Of a stretch of 14,641 bases of DNA, positions 12,083-14,641 are shown one piece after another (the first letter of the stretch is position 1; every line of letters starts with the position of its first letter). The notes beneath the pieces were generated by a model. The model saw nothing but the letters and a program-made list of their open reading frames with translations. It made no database searches and was not told where the DNA came from. A program made the translations under genes and the position numbers. Source of the stretch: Pseudomonadota bacterium (lineage in GTDB: Bacteria; Myxococcota_A; Polyangia; Polyangiales; Sandaracinaceae); assembly GCA_023427125.1 (NCBI GenBank), contig JAEZBP010000177.1, positions 1 through 14,641 on the forward strand, written 5' to 3'.

Positions 12083-12086
<4 letters not shown>
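11622..12086 (+). CDS. Rrf2-family SUF system Fe-S cluster regulator
   Basis: A 154-aa DNA-binding regulator of the IscR/RsrR (Rrf2) family, most like the SUF-system regulators found at the head of suf operons. The winged helix spans about residues 1-85: ITRIADYGVVLATRLA, SVPELARETGVPQPTVSKILKQLGRAGILESTRGARGGYRLAR, with recognition helix around 38-51 and wing GARGGYRLA. Three cysteines C93, C102 and C108 in TECGHGDDHGDCELSSRC match the IscR-type ligand cluster, so it probably senses Fe-S status through a bound cluster. ATG 11622 fits the family start (MLRITRIADYG). Its stop overlaps the sufB start as ATGA, indicating translational coupling. A promoter and a perfect inverted repeat lie just upstream. 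Repression of suf by the holo-form is inferred from family behaviour. Confidence 0.93.
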
Positions 12087-13522
<1,436 letters not shown>

Positions 13523-13527
13523 GGACG

Positions 13528-14287
<760 letters not shown>

Positions 14288-14291
<4 letters not shown>

Positions 14292-14641
14292 CCGAGCGCG
14301 AGGCAGGGCTGATGGCGAGCGTCGCGCGCGTCGACGGCGAGGGGCCGGCGTGGCTGGCGTCGATCCGGCGCGAGGCGGCGGCGCGCCTCCGCGAAGGCGG
14401 CTTCCCCGGCAAGAAGCACGAGAAGTGGCGCTTCACGTCGGTCCGCGAGGTGGTCGACACCGCGTTCGAGACCGCGTTCGAGACCGCGTCGCCCGATCGC
14501 GGCGAGGCGCTCCTACGCGGGGTCGACGAGCGGCTCGGCGGCGGCGCGGGTGTGCGCGTCGTGCTGGCCGGCGGGCGTCTGGTGAGCGCCGCGGGTGAGC
14601 TGCACGGCGTGCACGTCGAGAGCCTGCGGGCCGCGCTCGAG
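14288..14641 (+). CDS. sufD: Fe-S cluster assembly protein SufD, N-terminal part (runs off window)
   Basis: 118 codons are visible without a stop. The N-terminus has the typical SufD helical start and the motif GGFPGKKHEKWRFTSVREV, equivalent to the conserved FP-x-x-K-x-E-x-W-R-x-T of SufD proteins. SufD pairs with SufB in the SufBC2D complex and helps bring iron to the scaffold. The ATG overlaps the TGA of sufC as ATGA, so the genes are translationally coupled. A 12-base tandem duplication (14459-14482) gives TAFETAFETA in the loop region after the motif. The rest of the protein and any sufS, sufU or sufE gene lie beyond the right edge. Confidence 0.93.
14459..14482. repeat. 12-bp tandem duplication inside sufD
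   Basis: ACCGCGTTCGAG occurs twice in direct tandem, followed by a third half copy ACCGCG. It adds four residues (TAFE) in frame and looks like replication slippage in a tolerant loop. Confidence 0.85.

Overview
The window is very GC-rich and uses codons strongly biased to G/C in the third position. Its genes fit a delta-proteobacterium of the Myxococcota type, most likely a Polyangia/Sandaracinus-like lineage. The supporting features are a Hanks-type kinase with a long low-complexity tail, a divergent cyclic-nucleotide-binding protein, Asp/Cys-rich MopE-like surface lipoproteins, Uma2 nucleases and a SUF operon led by an Rrf2 regulator. The lineage is inferred from gene content only.

Layout. 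Positions 1-1484 (minus) hold the catalytic part of a serine/threonine protein kinase that runs off the left edge. Diverging from it at 1722-2240 is a small cNMP-binding-domain protein. A short intergenic region carrying a degenerate repeat follows. Next are two minus-strand genes: the PEP synthase/PPDK regulatory kinase-phosphotransferase (2519-3361) and a 48-residue, extremely basic orphan protein (3453-3599). Positions 3746-7605 (minus) hold two secreted, Cys/Asp-rich putative lipoproteins, each with its own promoter of nearly the same sequence and each followed by a hairpin. Then come a stand-alone type II secretion/PilB N-terminal-like domain protein (7749-8399), tRNA-Arg(CCG) (8476-8549), a noncoding array of seven 41-bp dyad repeats (8615-8884) and an unrecognised conserved-looking 283-aa protein (8950-9801), all on the minus strand except the strandless array.

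From 9950 to the right edge everything is on the plus strand: Uma2 nuclease, A-type Fe-S carrier (SufA/IscA/ErpA-like), a second Uma2 nuclease, then an Rrf2-family SUF regulator, sufB, sufC and the start of sufD. The regulator and sufB, and sufC and sufD, are joined by ATGA stop/start overlaps. The Rrf2 protein keeps three cysteines spaced like IscR ligands, and a perfect inverted repeat sits directly downstream of the promoter -10 in front of it. This suggests a self-regulated Fe-S assembly operon. SufB, SufC and SufD would form the SufBC2D scaffold, and the A-type protein would carry clusters to targets.

Main oddities: sufC as given is broken by a one-base deletion inside its Walker A motif; the two Uma2 nucleases bracket the Fe-S carrier; three successive genes appear to have -10 boxes placed for leaderless transcription; the 41-bp array has a two-step (A/B) higher-order pattern; the kinase lacks any standard start codon where its homology begins. 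I do not see a clearly new multi-gene system. The best candidates for something undescribed are the dyad array, the paired-promoter lipoproteins, and the Uma2/Fe-S carrier arrangement.
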